A stretch of DNA of 64,000 nt from Lolium rigidum (lineage: Eukaryota > Streptophyta > Magnoliopsida > Poales > Poaceae): contig NC_061510.1 in NCBI RefSeq assembly GCF_022539505.1, positions 280,486,715-280,550,714 on the forward strand, in the 5' to 3' direction. Each line of letters starts with the position of its first letter. Position 1 is the first letter of the stretch. A program made the position numbers and the translations under genes. The notes under the pieces are model-generated. The model saw only the letters and a list, made by a program, of their open reading frames with translations, did not search any database and was not told the origin of the DNA. Positions 33,838 through 44,062 of the stretch are shown in pieces.

Positions 33838-36028
33838 ATGAATCGGCAATGGATGTACGGTAACCGACTCTCCGGCGAGTTCATTACGGGTTTGAAAGAT
33901 TTCCTCGTAGTGGCTAATGTGAACAAGCGGGGGGATTTTGTTATCTGTCCATGTGTTGCCTGTAAGAATCAGAAGGGTTACTCTTCCTCAACAGATGTTC
34001 ACATGCACCTGCTTCGGCAGGGTTTCATGCCAAGCTATAATTGTTGGACCAAGCATGGAGAAAGAGGGGTTATAATGGAAGAAGATGAAGAAGGGGATGA
34101 TTTCATCGATGACAACTATCTTGATCATTTCGGTGATACTTTCATGGAGGATGCTGAAGGTGGGGAAGGTGAAGGGGAAGGTGAAGGGGAAGGTGAAGAA
34201 GAGGCACGTGATGAGCCCGCTGATGATCTTGGTCGGACCATTGCCGATGCACGGAGAAGCTGCGAAACTAAAAAGGAGAGGGAGAATTTGGATCGCATGT
34301 TAGAGGATCACAAAAAGTCGCTGTACCCCGGATGCGATAATGGTCTGAAAAAACTGGGCTGCACACTGGATTTGCTGAAATGGAAGGCACAGGAAGGTCT
34401 ATCTGACTCGGAATTTGAAAATTTGCTGATTATGATGAAGAATATGTTTCCAAAGAATAACGAGTTGCCCGCCAGTACGTACGAAGCAAAGAAGGTTGTC
34501 TGCCCTCTAGGTTTAGAGGTTCTGAAGATACATGCATGCATCAACGACTGCATCCTCCACCGCGGTGAATATGAGAATTTGAATGAATGCCCGGTATGCA
34601 CTGCATTGCGTTATAAGATGGTGTCTGGATTCTCGTCAAATATAAAGGGAATAATAAACATGGCGGACAAAAAGTTCCAAAACCTGAAGTCTCACGACTG
34701 CCACGTGATTATGACACAATTGCTTCCGATTGCTTTGAGGGGGCTCCTACCGGAAAATGTTCGAGTAGCCATTGTGAAGCTATGTGCATTCCTCAATGCA
34801 ATCTCTCGAAGGTAATCAATCCGGAAGATCTACCACGGCTACGGAATGATGTGGTCCAATGTCTTGTCGGTTTCGAGTTGGTGTTCCCGCCATCCTTCTT
34901 CAATATTATGACGCACCTCCTGGTTCACCTAGTCGAAGAGATTTCCATCCTCGATCCAGGTATTTCTACACAATATGTTCCCCTTTGAGAGGTTCATGGG
35001 AGTATTAAAGAAATATGTTCGTAACCGTGCTAGGCCGAAGGAAGCATTGCCAAGGGCTATGGAAATGAGGAGGTAATTGAGTTTTGTGTTGACTTTGTTC
35101 CTGACCTTAAGCCGATTGGTCTTCCTCGATCGTGGCACGAGGGGAGACTAAGTGGAAAAGGCACGATCGGAAGGAAATCAACGATATATATGGACGGCCA
35201 TTCTATGACTGAAGCACACCACACGGTTCGACCAATTCCAGCTTGGTGGCTCCGTACTTTGAGAAACACAAGAATATTTTACGCGAGGACAACCCGGGGA
35301 AGCTCGAATCCCGGATTACGAAGGCCCACATGGAGACTTTCGACAGTTGGTTGAGAAAACATTTAATGAATGACGATGATGTTGTAGATCAGCTGTACAT
35401 GTTGGCCAAGACACCATCTTCGACTATAACGACTTTCCAAGGGTACGAGATAAATGGGAATACATTTTACACGATCGCCCAAGATAGAAAGAGCACCAAC
35501 CAAAACAGTGGTGTCCGCTTTGATGCAACAACCGAGAATGGGCAAAAGGTCACATATTATGGTTACATAGAGGAGATATGGGAACTTGACTATGGACCCT
35601 CCTTTAAGGTCCCTTTGTTCCGGTGCAAATGGTTCAAGCTAACAGGAGGTGGGGTAAAGGTGGACCAGCAATACGGAATGACAATGGTGGATTTCAACAA
35701 TCTTGGTTACCTTGACGAACCATTCGTCCTAGAGAAAGATGTCGCTCAGGTTTTCTATGTGAAGGACATGAGTAGCAAACCGAGGAAACGGAAAGATAAG
35801 AAAATGATCAGTACATCATGCGATGATCCAAAGCGCCACATTGTTCTTTCAGGGAAAAGAAACATCGTGGGAGTGGAGGGCAAGACAGACATGTCAGAAG
35901 ATTATAATATGTTTGGTAAAATTCCGCCCTTCAAAGTGAACACCGATCCAAGCATTAAGTTAAATGATGAGGATGCTCCATGGATACGGCCCAATCGTAA
36001 GCAAGCAGGGACACAAGGGAAAAAATGA
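33838..36028 (+). pseudogene. TNP2-type CACTA transposase lacking its catalytic core
   Basis: The coding start is the ATG right after the acceptor aatgcag (33838). Order of parts: transposase-associated domain (WMYGNRLSGEF...CPCVACKNQ...HLLRQGF), acidic Gly/Glu repeat, linker, then the PLGLEVLKIHACINDCILHRG block. The sequence then jumps (near 34640-34670) directly to the DUF4218-type region (LKSHDCHVIMTQLLPIALRG), so the Transposase_21 catalytic domain of about 200 residues is deleted. Frame changes near 34810, 34970 and 35070 follow. The final DUF4216-type part (35243-36028) is open. It cannot cut DNA itself. Confidence 0.8.
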
Positions 36029-36285
36029 TGTGTAATAATTTATTGTACCAAACTTTGTTGAATGGATCATGTGAATTATATTATCTGTGATGTGTTTGGT
36101 GTCCATTTTCGAATGATTCGATTGATTCAAGATACCACTGATGATACATGAAATTTGGAGTGACTAAGTCATACTCCTGCCTAGGCGTATAATGGGAAAA
36201 GGACTAGAGGAGCCGTAATTGCATGGGATTTGGTGGATCTAGCATTGCCGAAATTGATCTAGCATTACATGAAATTTGGAGTGAC

Positions 36286-36847
36286 TTAGTCATACTCCTG
36301 CCTAGGCGTATAATATGCATACTCGTAGTCTTCATAGTCGCCGCCGTTGTACTGGTAGTCATCGCCTTCTAAGTTGCCGCCGTTGTCGTCGCTGCTGTCG
36401 TCGTCGCTGTCGTCGGCGGCGCTCGTGGCTCGAACTGAGGGTAGCGCAGGCAGGGGATATCGCCGGCCGTGATGTAGTCCATGACGCTCTGTAGAGTCCG
36501 GCCGTACCACCATAGCCGACGGCCGGCCTCGTGGAAGTTCCCAGGAGGCAGACCGTCCTCATACCTGGCAAGCGCCCTGTCATGCCGATTGATGAAGAAG
36601 GCGTCCCAAGTATGCTGGTTATCGGGATGCCAGCGGGGATTCATCCGCTGCTCCGGCGTGAGATCGAGGTAGTAGTGGTTCGTGATGGCCGCCCGGCGCG
36701 CAGTACCACGAGGGACGGGAGGGACCGGCACGCCTCCGCGCTTAGGCTCCGGCCGGCAGGGACGCGGTAGCCCGGTGGGCAAGGGTAGTTCGAGGCGCAA
36801 AGCTCCTCCACCTGCTGGTAGGTTAGAGTGGGTGCGGTGGAAGCCAT
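36286..36847 (-). pseudogene. antisense third ORF of CACTA element 2 (about 185 aa, two frameshifts)
   Basis: Starts MASTAPTLTYQQVEELC at 36847 (minus). A frame change near 36750 leads into ITNHYYLDLTPEQRMNPRW...WDAFFINRHDRALARYEDG...LWWYGRTLQSVMDYI. Another near 36420 leads into an acidic, Tyr-rich tail (GGNLEGDDYQYNGGDYEDY) with the stop at 36286. The three pieces line up end to end and have clear protein-like composition. The gene is convergent with TNP2 (stops 258 bp apart) and has a TATA-like element and GGCGGGAA boxes upstream. I do not know its function; classical En/Spm descriptions list only two genes. Confidence 0.6.
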
Positions 36848-36899
36848 GAGAGAGTGATGAGAGATTGTAGAGATGTGATAATGCTGGCCAAGCCGGGCT

Positions 36900-36909
36900 A
36901 CATATATGT
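36900..36909 (-). promoter_or_regulatory. TATA-like element of the antisense ORF
   Basis: acatatatgt on the minus strand about 55 bp upstream of the ATG at 36847. Confidence 0.5.
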
Positions 36910-36917
36910 AGTGAGAA

Positions 36918-37010
36918 ATGGCGGGAAAAATGGGAGCGGGAAGACAGGAGGCGGGAAGAAAGTGGCGGGAAGAAAGAGGCGGGAAGACAGGGAAGAAATG
37001 GCGGGAAGAA
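36918..37010. promoter_or_regulatory. array of GGCGGGAA boxes (E2F-like)
   Basis: Five GGCGGGAA and one AGCGGGAA within 93 bp (36920, 36935, 36950, 36964, 36978, 37000), just upstream of the antisense ORF's TATA. More copies lie at 37714, 37741, 37755 and 37839. The octamer fits the plant E2F consensus; function is inferred. Confidence 0.5.
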
Positions 37011-37036
37011 GAGGAATCCAGAGCTGGTCATCTAAC

Positions 37037-37280
37037 CTTTAGTCCCGGCTGGTGGGTGCAACCGGGACTAAATGTGGTTTTTGTATCATCTAAGAAAACT
37101 GTCGGTGGGATAAGGACGTTTGGGTAAGCTTTAGTCCCGGCTGGTGGGTGCAACCGGACTAAATGTGGTTTTTGTGTCATCTAAGAAAACTGTCGGTGGG
37201 ATAAGGACGTTTGGGTAAGTTTTAGTCACGGCTGGAGGGTGCAACCGTGACTAAAGCTGTCGGCAGGATAAGGACGCGTG
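37037..37280 (+). repeat. three tandem ~92-bp palindrome-bearing units
   Basis: Units begin at 37037, 37129 and about 37220. Each starts with a 'tttagtcccggctgg...ccgggactaaa' inverted repeat followed by a shared spacer; the last unit is shorter. Confidence 0.8.
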
Positions 37281-37365
37281 GGTGGACGTACTGCTCGATG
37301 AGATAAAGCATGTAGCGCACGACGCCCTGTCGGAGGAACAAGACAAAGCAAAAGCGGCGCCGTGC

Positions 37366-37374
37366 CTATAAAAG
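37366..37374 (+). promoter_or_regulatory. TATA box before the tandem hairpins
   Basis: ctataaaag in a GC-rich context, about 95 bp upstream of the first hairpin (37461). Good match to plant Pol II TATA boxes. Confidence 0.55.
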
Positions 37375-37460
37375 GAGCATCGATACGCCTTGGCAAGCAG
37401 ACCAACAAGACAACCTAGCAGGTAGGGAGAGTTTCATCCCCATGGATGGAGTAAAGGGTT

Positions 37461-37692
37461 GGAAAATCTCCCGTGGCGCAACTTCTCGAAGATGTCGTCG
37501 GTGCACACGCCCTACGACATCTTCGGAAGTTGCTCCTCGGGAAATTTTTCCTGCAAGCCCGTGAAAGACTCCATCTGCTCTAACAGTGTTGGGTAAAGGT
37601 TTCGAAAATCTCCCGTGGCGCAGCTTCTCGAAGATGTCGTTGGTTTACACGCCCTACGGCATCTTTGGAAGTTGCGCCTCGGAATTTTTTCC
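37461..37692 (+). ncRNA. two tandem long hairpins, candidate small-RNA precursor
   Basis: Hairpin 1: arms 37461-37498 and 37514-37551, about 38 nt each with about five mismatches or bulges and a 15-nt loop. Hairpin 2: arms 37603-37640 and 37656-37692, same design, 142 bp further on. Both are followed by cctgcaagcc. This arrangement behind a TATA box resembles a plant hairpin RNA precursor. An alternative is a duplicated minus-strand coding segment (repeat of GLQEK-PE on the minus strand), so the call is tentative. Confidence 0.4.
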
Positions 37693-37885
37693 TGCAAGCC
37701 CATGAAAGATAGAGGCGGGAAGATAGAGGCGTGCAGAAATGGCGGGAAGACATAGGCGGGAAAGAACTGGAGGGAAGACGGGCCGGGAAGAACTTGTGGG
37801 AAGACAGAGGCGGCCGGGAAGAACTGGTGGGAAGCGGGGGCGGGAAGACAGATGAGGGAAGAAATTGGATTTTTCTGATTTTTTT

Positions 37886-38420
37886 GATATATTATTTGTA
37901 TTTTTAAAATTTTGAAATGAATTAGTTTTATTTTCTGCATTTTTTGATATATTATTTGTATTTTTAAGATTTTTAAATGAATTAGTTTTATTTTTCTGAA
38001 TTTTTTGATATATTATTTGTATTTTTAAAATTTTGAATTGAATTAGTTTTATTTTTCTTAATTTTTTGGTATATTATTTGTATTTTTAAGATTTTGAAAT
38101 GAATTAGTTCTATATTTCTGAATTTTTTGATATATTATTTGTATTTTTAAAATTTTGAATTGAATTAGTTTTATTTTTCTTAATTTTTTGATATATTATT
38201 TGTATTTTTAAGATTTTGAAATGAATTAGTTCTATTTTCTGAATTTTTTGATATATTATTCGTATTTTTAACATTTTGAAATGAATTAGTTTTATTTTTC
38301 TGAATTTGTTGATATATAATTTGTATTTTTCACATTTAGAAATGAATTAGTTTTATTTTTCTGAACTTGTTGATATATTATTTTGTATTTTTCACATTTA
38401 GAAATGAAAAGAATTTTGAA
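37886..38420 (+). repeat. AT-rich minisatellite, nine ~61-bp units
   Basis: The unit core gatatattatttgta begins at 37886, 37946, 38007, 38068, 38129, 38190, 38250, 38311 and 38372, giving periods of 60-61 bp with few changes between units. Confidence 0.92.
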
Positions 38421-38426
38421 AATGGC

Positions 38427-38463
38427 CTTTAGTCGCGGTTGGCCTGGCCAACCGCGACTAAAG
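38427..38463. promoter_or_regulatory. 37-bp palindrome before the TNPD gene
   Basis: Same sequence as 33413-33449 except for the central base, followed 50 bp later by a TATA box. Confidence 0.7.
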
Positions 38464-38512
38464 GTCATTTCCGCGGGAACCGCAAAAACGGGCGAAAAAG
38501 CTAAAGGGGGGG

Positions 38513-38520
38513 CTATAAAT
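38513..38520 (+). promoter_or_regulatory. TATA box of the TNPD-type gene
   Basis: ctataaat, followed by a GC-rich, CTC/GTC-repeat leader. The first in-frame ATG of the TNPD frame lies at 39713, so a leader intron is likely. Confidence 0.55.
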
Positions 38521-39357
38521 ACTGGCGCGGCGCGAACCGCCGCGCCAGTTCTTCTTCCTCGTCGCTGCCGCTCGTCGCTACCGTCGCCATCGCCTGCAGC
38601 CGCGCCCTCGCCGTCGCCGCCCCTTGTCGCTACCGTCGCCGCGCGCCCTCGTCGTCGCGCTCGTCGTCGCCGCGCTCCCTCGTCGTGGCCGCGCGCCATC
38701 GCCGTCGCCTCTCCCTCAGCTCGTCTCATGTCGCCGCGCGCCACCGGCCGTAAGACCCCGCGCCCCGTATGTCGCCGGCCGCCGTCGCCGCAGCCGCCAC
38801 ACTCTAACGCGCCGCACCGCCGGCCACAGTACCGCCCGTCCGGAGAGAGAGCGGAGCCGCGTCGCCGGCCAAAGAGAAGGGGGCCGGGGCGACGCGTGGT
38901 GAGAGAGAGAGAGATCAAGGAGAGAGAGAGAGGCTGCGCCCGGCCGTTTTTTTTCTTGTTAATTTTAACTTAATTCACTTAATTACCAATAAAATTAACT
39001 TAATTAACCTAAAAATTAACTTAATGATTCTTAGTTAACTTAATGAACAAAAATAAATAAAAGTTAACCTTAAAAATTTCACTTAAAAAAGAACTCACCG
39101 CAACGACGACGACCGCCACCGCCACCGCTTTGTGCGCCGCGCCCCATCGCAACGACGACGACCGCCACCGCCACCACCCTTTCACCACCACCGCGCATCA
39201 CTTCTTCTTCTCCTCGCCCGCTCCGTCTGCCGATCGCCGCGCGCTACGCCGTCAAATTTCACTTAAAAAAGAACTAAAATTTCACTTAAAAAAGAACTCA
39301 AATTTGACTTAAAAATTTTGTCTTAAATTTTTTGACTTAACTAAAATTTGACTTAAC

Positions 39358-39417
39358 CACCGCGCGTATACGGAGGGGCAGCGAGCCCCTCGTCGCCCCC
39401 TCCGTATACGCGCGGTG
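39358..39417. repeat. perfect 21-bp inverted repeat
   Basis: Arms 39358-39378 and 39397-39417 (caccgcgcgtatacgg...), 18-nt loop, in the presumed leader of the TNPD-type gene. Confidence 0.85.
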
Positions 39418-39712
39418 TTTTTTTGGGATCGAGAGGGGCGGCGAGGGTTATGTACGTGTGTTGTCCTCGGCACCGCCACTCGCCCTTTCGCCACCGCCGC
39501 CCTTTCGCCACCGCCCTTTCGCCACCGCCACCGGTCTCTCGGTCACGCGGTCAGCTGCGAGGCGAGGTCGATCGTCCGCATATACACATCTAATACGCGT
39601 CCCCCTCTCGCCTCCCTCGTCGCCCTCTCTCTTTATATGTAGAAGAGATGTGATAATGCTGGCATATACACAATTAATTAGTTTTTGGTACATGTTTTCA
39701 GGAGTGACACAT

Positions 39713-41850
39713 ATGGCGGACGATAGAGCCGACCCGATTAGGGATAACTATAATCCGGAAGCTGAGGCACATCTTTTCGGCATCATAAACGGCGACATTC
39801 CTTTTGTGCCGGCCGAAGAAGATGAAGAAGAGGACATCTCTTCTTATCTGAACCTTGGCGGTGATGATGAAGGAACGGGCACTGTTGATGGAGGTCAACC
39901 GTCGACAAACACCTCCGGCGATGTTGATAAGCAATTAGCAATCACCACCTGCGGCGAGGTATATACTACCTCCGTTTCAAGGAATAAGGCGTCCTCGTTT
40001 TACGAGCTTTTTGTTTGACCAAGAATTACTTTAAATAGATAAAGATTATTTGTATGAAATTAGTATCATTAAAAAGTGCTTTTCAATACGAATCCAACGA
40101 TACTATATACATATAATATAATCAATGTTTTGTTGCTCAATTTTTATGGTCAAAGTTCGTCTTGGAATACGCGTGCGCCTTATTCCTTGAAACGGAGGTA
40201 GTATATACATTGAGCCTCTGGTGATACAAATTTACCGATTTCAATAAATATGTGTATTAACTCGACTCTCTTTCTTATTTTAGCCCTCGGCCAGCGGATC
40301 GTCGAAAAAATCGGTGAAGGCAAAGCGTGGCAAAAACAAGACGCTGAAACAAGGAGTAACATATACCATTGATGTTATCAGTCCAACCGGCAAGCCGCTG
40401 CTGCCCGAAGAGGCGTACACCAAGTTCATCAACCAATGCGGAGTCGTTGTTAGAGACAGCGTCCCGATCACCGTCCAGGAATGGCATGAGCCAGTGAAGG
40501 CACGTGTTGGTTCCAGTTTCGTCAGCAAGAGAAAGAAAAAGGAATGCTACAAAAAAGATGAATTCGGTAACGACGATCCGGAGGGACGTAAGAGGAGGAG
40601 GCTGGTCAAAGAGTTCGCTCTTCAGAAGATGGCCACAGCATTCCGGACATACAAGAAAAATTTAGCGGCTCAATATGTCGAGAAGGGGAAGACTCCGGAT
40701 TTCAGCGGACAGTATGAGAAGCTGAAAGATGATTGGCCCGAATTTGTGAGGCAAAAGAAATCAGAGGAATTCAAGGCCATATCGGATAAAAATAAGGCAA
40801 ATCCGGCTAAGAAGCAGTACAATCATATTATGGGGCCAGGAGGATACCGCCTTTCGGAGCCTAAGTGGCAGAAGATGGAGGATGACCTGAGGCTGCGAGG
40901 AATCCTTCTAGGTACAGAGGGATGGGACCCTAGGGCCAAAAACTGGTGGTACGAGCATGGGGGAACGCTAGACCCGGTGACAGGGGAGTGTACCCACCGA
41001 GACACAAAGTTCAAACCCACCCAAGCCCTTATTGACGCAATGAGGGATGCTCAAGAGGGGAAGATCAAGTTCAACAGAGAGAATGACGCGCTGACAAAAG
41101 CCCTCGGGAATCCTGAACACGGAGGACGTGTACGAGGCAAAGGCGTCATTTCGTGGAAAGAAGGGTTTTCCCAGGAAAATGAATCCTACAGTTACAGAAG
41201 CCGTAAGAGAAAGGCAGATCGGGATGCAGATGTTGTGGCGCGATTGGCATCGGAATTCGATGAGATGAAGAAAACCCTGAATGTACTAGTACAAGAAAGA
41301 GAGGCAGCTGGGACGCATGAAGATCATCCGGCGGATCTCGGAAGCCGCGACGGAGAAGCAGCGTGGCTTCCACGGAGGCCCCGCCGGCTCATCGCTAATG
41401 CACCGGCGATCGATATTACTACACCGGAGCCTCCTCGCTACCCCGTGGACGATGTAAAGGAGATGAAAGAATGTCATCTGCATTATCCAATGGGGAACAT
41501 GTCCATGAAGGTAGCCATCGGAAGTGCTTTACCATGTTTACCTGGAGCACTCCACCACAACAACCCCATTCAAGATGGCTATGGTCGTGTCACGGTGGAG
41601 GATATAGTCCAAGGGTTTGAGGACCTGGAGATTGACATTGCTACACCTGAAGGGGCGAGAAGACTTGGGAGATGTCAAGCGCCGAGTTCATTCTATGGCA
41701 AAAGAAGTTTATCAAGTTTCCAGGCGAGGCGCCAAGGCCAACAAGTCCACCCCCCTACGGTGGTGGTGGCGGTGGCGGTGGTGGTGGTGGTGCTTCACCT
41801 ACACCTCCTTCAGGTCAGCCGACGCCGCCCCCCAATTCACCTTCGGCGGG
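39713..41850 (+). pseudogene. TNPD-type protein gene of CACTA element 2 (Transposase_24-like)
   Basis: Exon 1 39713-39958 (MADDRADPIRDNYNPEAEAHL, acidic), an intron 39959-40283 that contains a MITE, and a long exon from 40284. The product carries the plant Ptta/En/Spm pattern (GVTYTIDVISPTGKPLLPEEAYTKF; DWPEFVRQKKSEEF; NKANPAKKQYNHIMGPGGYR; a C-terminal coiled coil). In En/Spm the equivalent protein binds element ends. A one-base frame change near 41665-41680 switches into the Gly-rich tail (PGEAPRPTSPPP...), and the 3' end is cut by the LTR of element C. Confidence 0.75.
39966..40201. mobile_element. Stowaway MITE (236 bp) in the TNPD intron
   Basis: Perfect 26-bp inverted ends (ctacctccgtttcaagg...) with TA on both sides (39964-39965 and 40202-40203). 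It lies fully within the intron, 7 bp after the donor. Confidence 0.93.
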
Positions 41851-43446
41851 TGATGGCGCGTGAGACACACATCCGTTGGGAACCCCAAGAGGAAGGTGTG
41901 ATGCGTACAGTAGCAAGTTTTCCCTCAGAAAGAAACCAAGGTTTATCGAGCCAGTAGGAGCCAAGAAGCACATTGAAGGTTGATGGCGGCGGAGTGTAGT
42001 GCGGCGCAACACCAGGGATTCCGGCGCCAACGTGGAACCTGCACAACACAATCACGGAACTTTGCCCCAACGTAACAGTGAGGTTGTCAATCTCACCGGC
42101 TTGCTGTAACAAAGGATTAGATGTATAGTGTGGAAGATGATGGTTGTTTGCGAAGAACAGTAAAGAACAATTGCAGTAGATTGTATTTCAGATGTAAAGA
42201 ATAGGACCGGGGTCCACAGATCACTAGTGGTGTCTCTCCCATAAGATAACGAGATGTTGGGTGAACAAATTACGAGTTGGGCAATTGACAAATAAAGAAG
42301 GCATAACAATGCACATACATATATCATGATGAGTACTATGAGATTTAATCAGGGCATTACGACAAAGTACATAGACCGCTATCCGGCATGCATCTATGCC
42401 TAAAAAGTCCACCTTCGAGGTTATCATCCGAACCCCTTCCGGTATTAAGTTGTAAACAACGGACAATTGCATTAAGTATGGTGCGTAATGTAATCAACAC
42501 AAATATCCTTAGACAAAGCATCGATGTTTTATCCCTAGTAGCAACTGCACATCCACAACCTTAGAACTTTACGTCATTGTCCCAGATTTAATGGAGGCAT
42601 GAACCCACTATCGAGCATAAATACTCCCTCTTGGAGTCACAAGTATCAACTTGGCCGAGCCTCTACTAGCAACGGAGAGCATGCAAGAACATAAATAACA
42701 TATATGATAGATTGATAATCAACTTGACATAGTATTCAATATTCATCGGATCCCAACAAACACAACATGAAGGATTACAAATAGATGATCTTGATCATGA
42801 TAGGCAGCTCACAAGATCTAACATGATAGCACAATGAGGAGAAGACAACCATCTAGCTACTGCTATGGACCCATAGTCCAGGGGTGGACTACTCACACAT
42901 CGATCCGGAGGCGATCATGGCGATGAAGAGACCTCCGGGAGATGATTCCCCTCTCCGGCAGGGTGCCGGAGGCGATCTCTGAATCCCCGAGATGGGATTG
43001 GCGGCGGCGGCGTCTCTGGAAGGTTTTCCGTATCGTGGCTCTCGGTACTGGGGGTTTCGCGACGAAGACCTTAAGTAGGCGGAAGGGCAGGTCAAGGAGC
43101 GTCACGAGGGGCCCACACAACAGGGCCGCGTGGCTAGGGCCCAGGCCGCGCCGCCCTGGTGTGTCACCACCTCGTGGCCCCACTTCGTCTCCTCCTCGGA
43201 CTTCTGGAAGCTTCGTGGAAAAATAGGCCCACAGGCGTTGATTTCGTCCAATTCGAGAATATTTCCTTACTAGGATTTACGAAACCAAAAACAGCGAGAA
43301 AACAGCAACTGGCTCTTCGGCATCTCGTCAATAGGTTAGTGCCGGAAAATGCATAATAATGACATATAATGTGTATAAAACATGTGAGTATCATCATAAA
43401 AGTAGCATGGAACATAAGAAATTATAGATACGTTTGAGACGAATCA
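41851..43446 (-). repeat. 3' LTR of Athila-like element C
   Basis: Full-length LTR (about 1,596 bp) on the minus strand, in the same subgroup as element A's 5' LTR. Its start (43446) follows the polypurine-like motif at 43447-43460, so it is the 3' LTR. Its outer end (about 41851) abuts the CACTA coding tail; exact to a few bases. Confidence 0.85.
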
Positions 43447-43962
43447 AGCATCCCCAAGCTTAGTTCCTACTCGCCCTCGAGTAGGTAAACGATAACAAAG
43501 ATAATTTCGAAGTGACATGCTATCATAATCTTGATCATACTATTGTAAGCATATGAGATGAATGCGAGCGATTCGAAGCAATGATGAAGATAATGAGTAA
43601 ACAAATGAATCATATAGCAAAGACTTTTCATGAATAATACTTTCAAGACAAGCATCAATAAGACTTGCATAAGAGTTACTCATAAAGCAATAAATTCGAA
43701 GTAAAGGCATTGAAGCAACACAAAGGAAGATATAAGTTTCAGCGGTTACTTTCAACTTCAACATGTATATCTCATGGATAATTGTCAACACAAAGTAATA
43801 TAACAAGTGCAATAGGTAAACATGTAAGAATCAATGCACACGGATTGATACAAGTGTTTGCTTACTGGGATAGAAAGAATAGGCAAAGCTGACTCAACAA
43901 TAAAGTAGAAGATAGGCCCTTCGCGAGAGGAAGCATTGATTACTATATTTGTGCTAGAGCTT
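43447..43962 (-). mobile_element. internal 3' part of element C
   Basis: Matches the start of the internal 3' region of elements B and D (1430 onward) at lower identity, and runs into the assembly gap. No coding sequence. Confidence 0.75.
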
Positions 43963-44062
43963 NNNNNNNNNNNNNNNNNNNNNNNNNNNNNNNNNNNNNN
44001 NNNNNNNNNNNNNNNNNNNNNNNNNNNNNNNNNNNNNNNNNNNNNNNNNNNNNNNNNNNNNN
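43963..44062. other. assembly gap (100 N)
   Basis: Exactly 100 N. The remainder of element C is missing here, and the DNA on the far side is unrelated. Confidence 0.98.

Larger units (their letters stand above)
33260..41850 (+). mobile_element. CACTA element 2 with TNP2 and TNPD genes (right end lost)
   Basis: Starts CACTGGTGGAAAAAGGG at 33260 and has the dense subterminal palindromes of this superfamily. It carries a TNP2-type transposase pseudogene, an antisense ORF, a TNPD-type gene, a minisatellite and hairpins. No inverted right end is found; it is cut by the LTR of element C at about 41850. Confidence 0.85.

Noticed and set aside
37886..38420. CRISPR-like regular repeats
   Set aside because: Units are directly abutting with no unique spacers, in a plant transposon; it is a minisatellite.
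38292..38973. Long Arg/Ala-rich ORFs on both strands
   Set aside because: GC-rich leader of the CACTA TNPD gene; composition is due to gtcgcc repeats.
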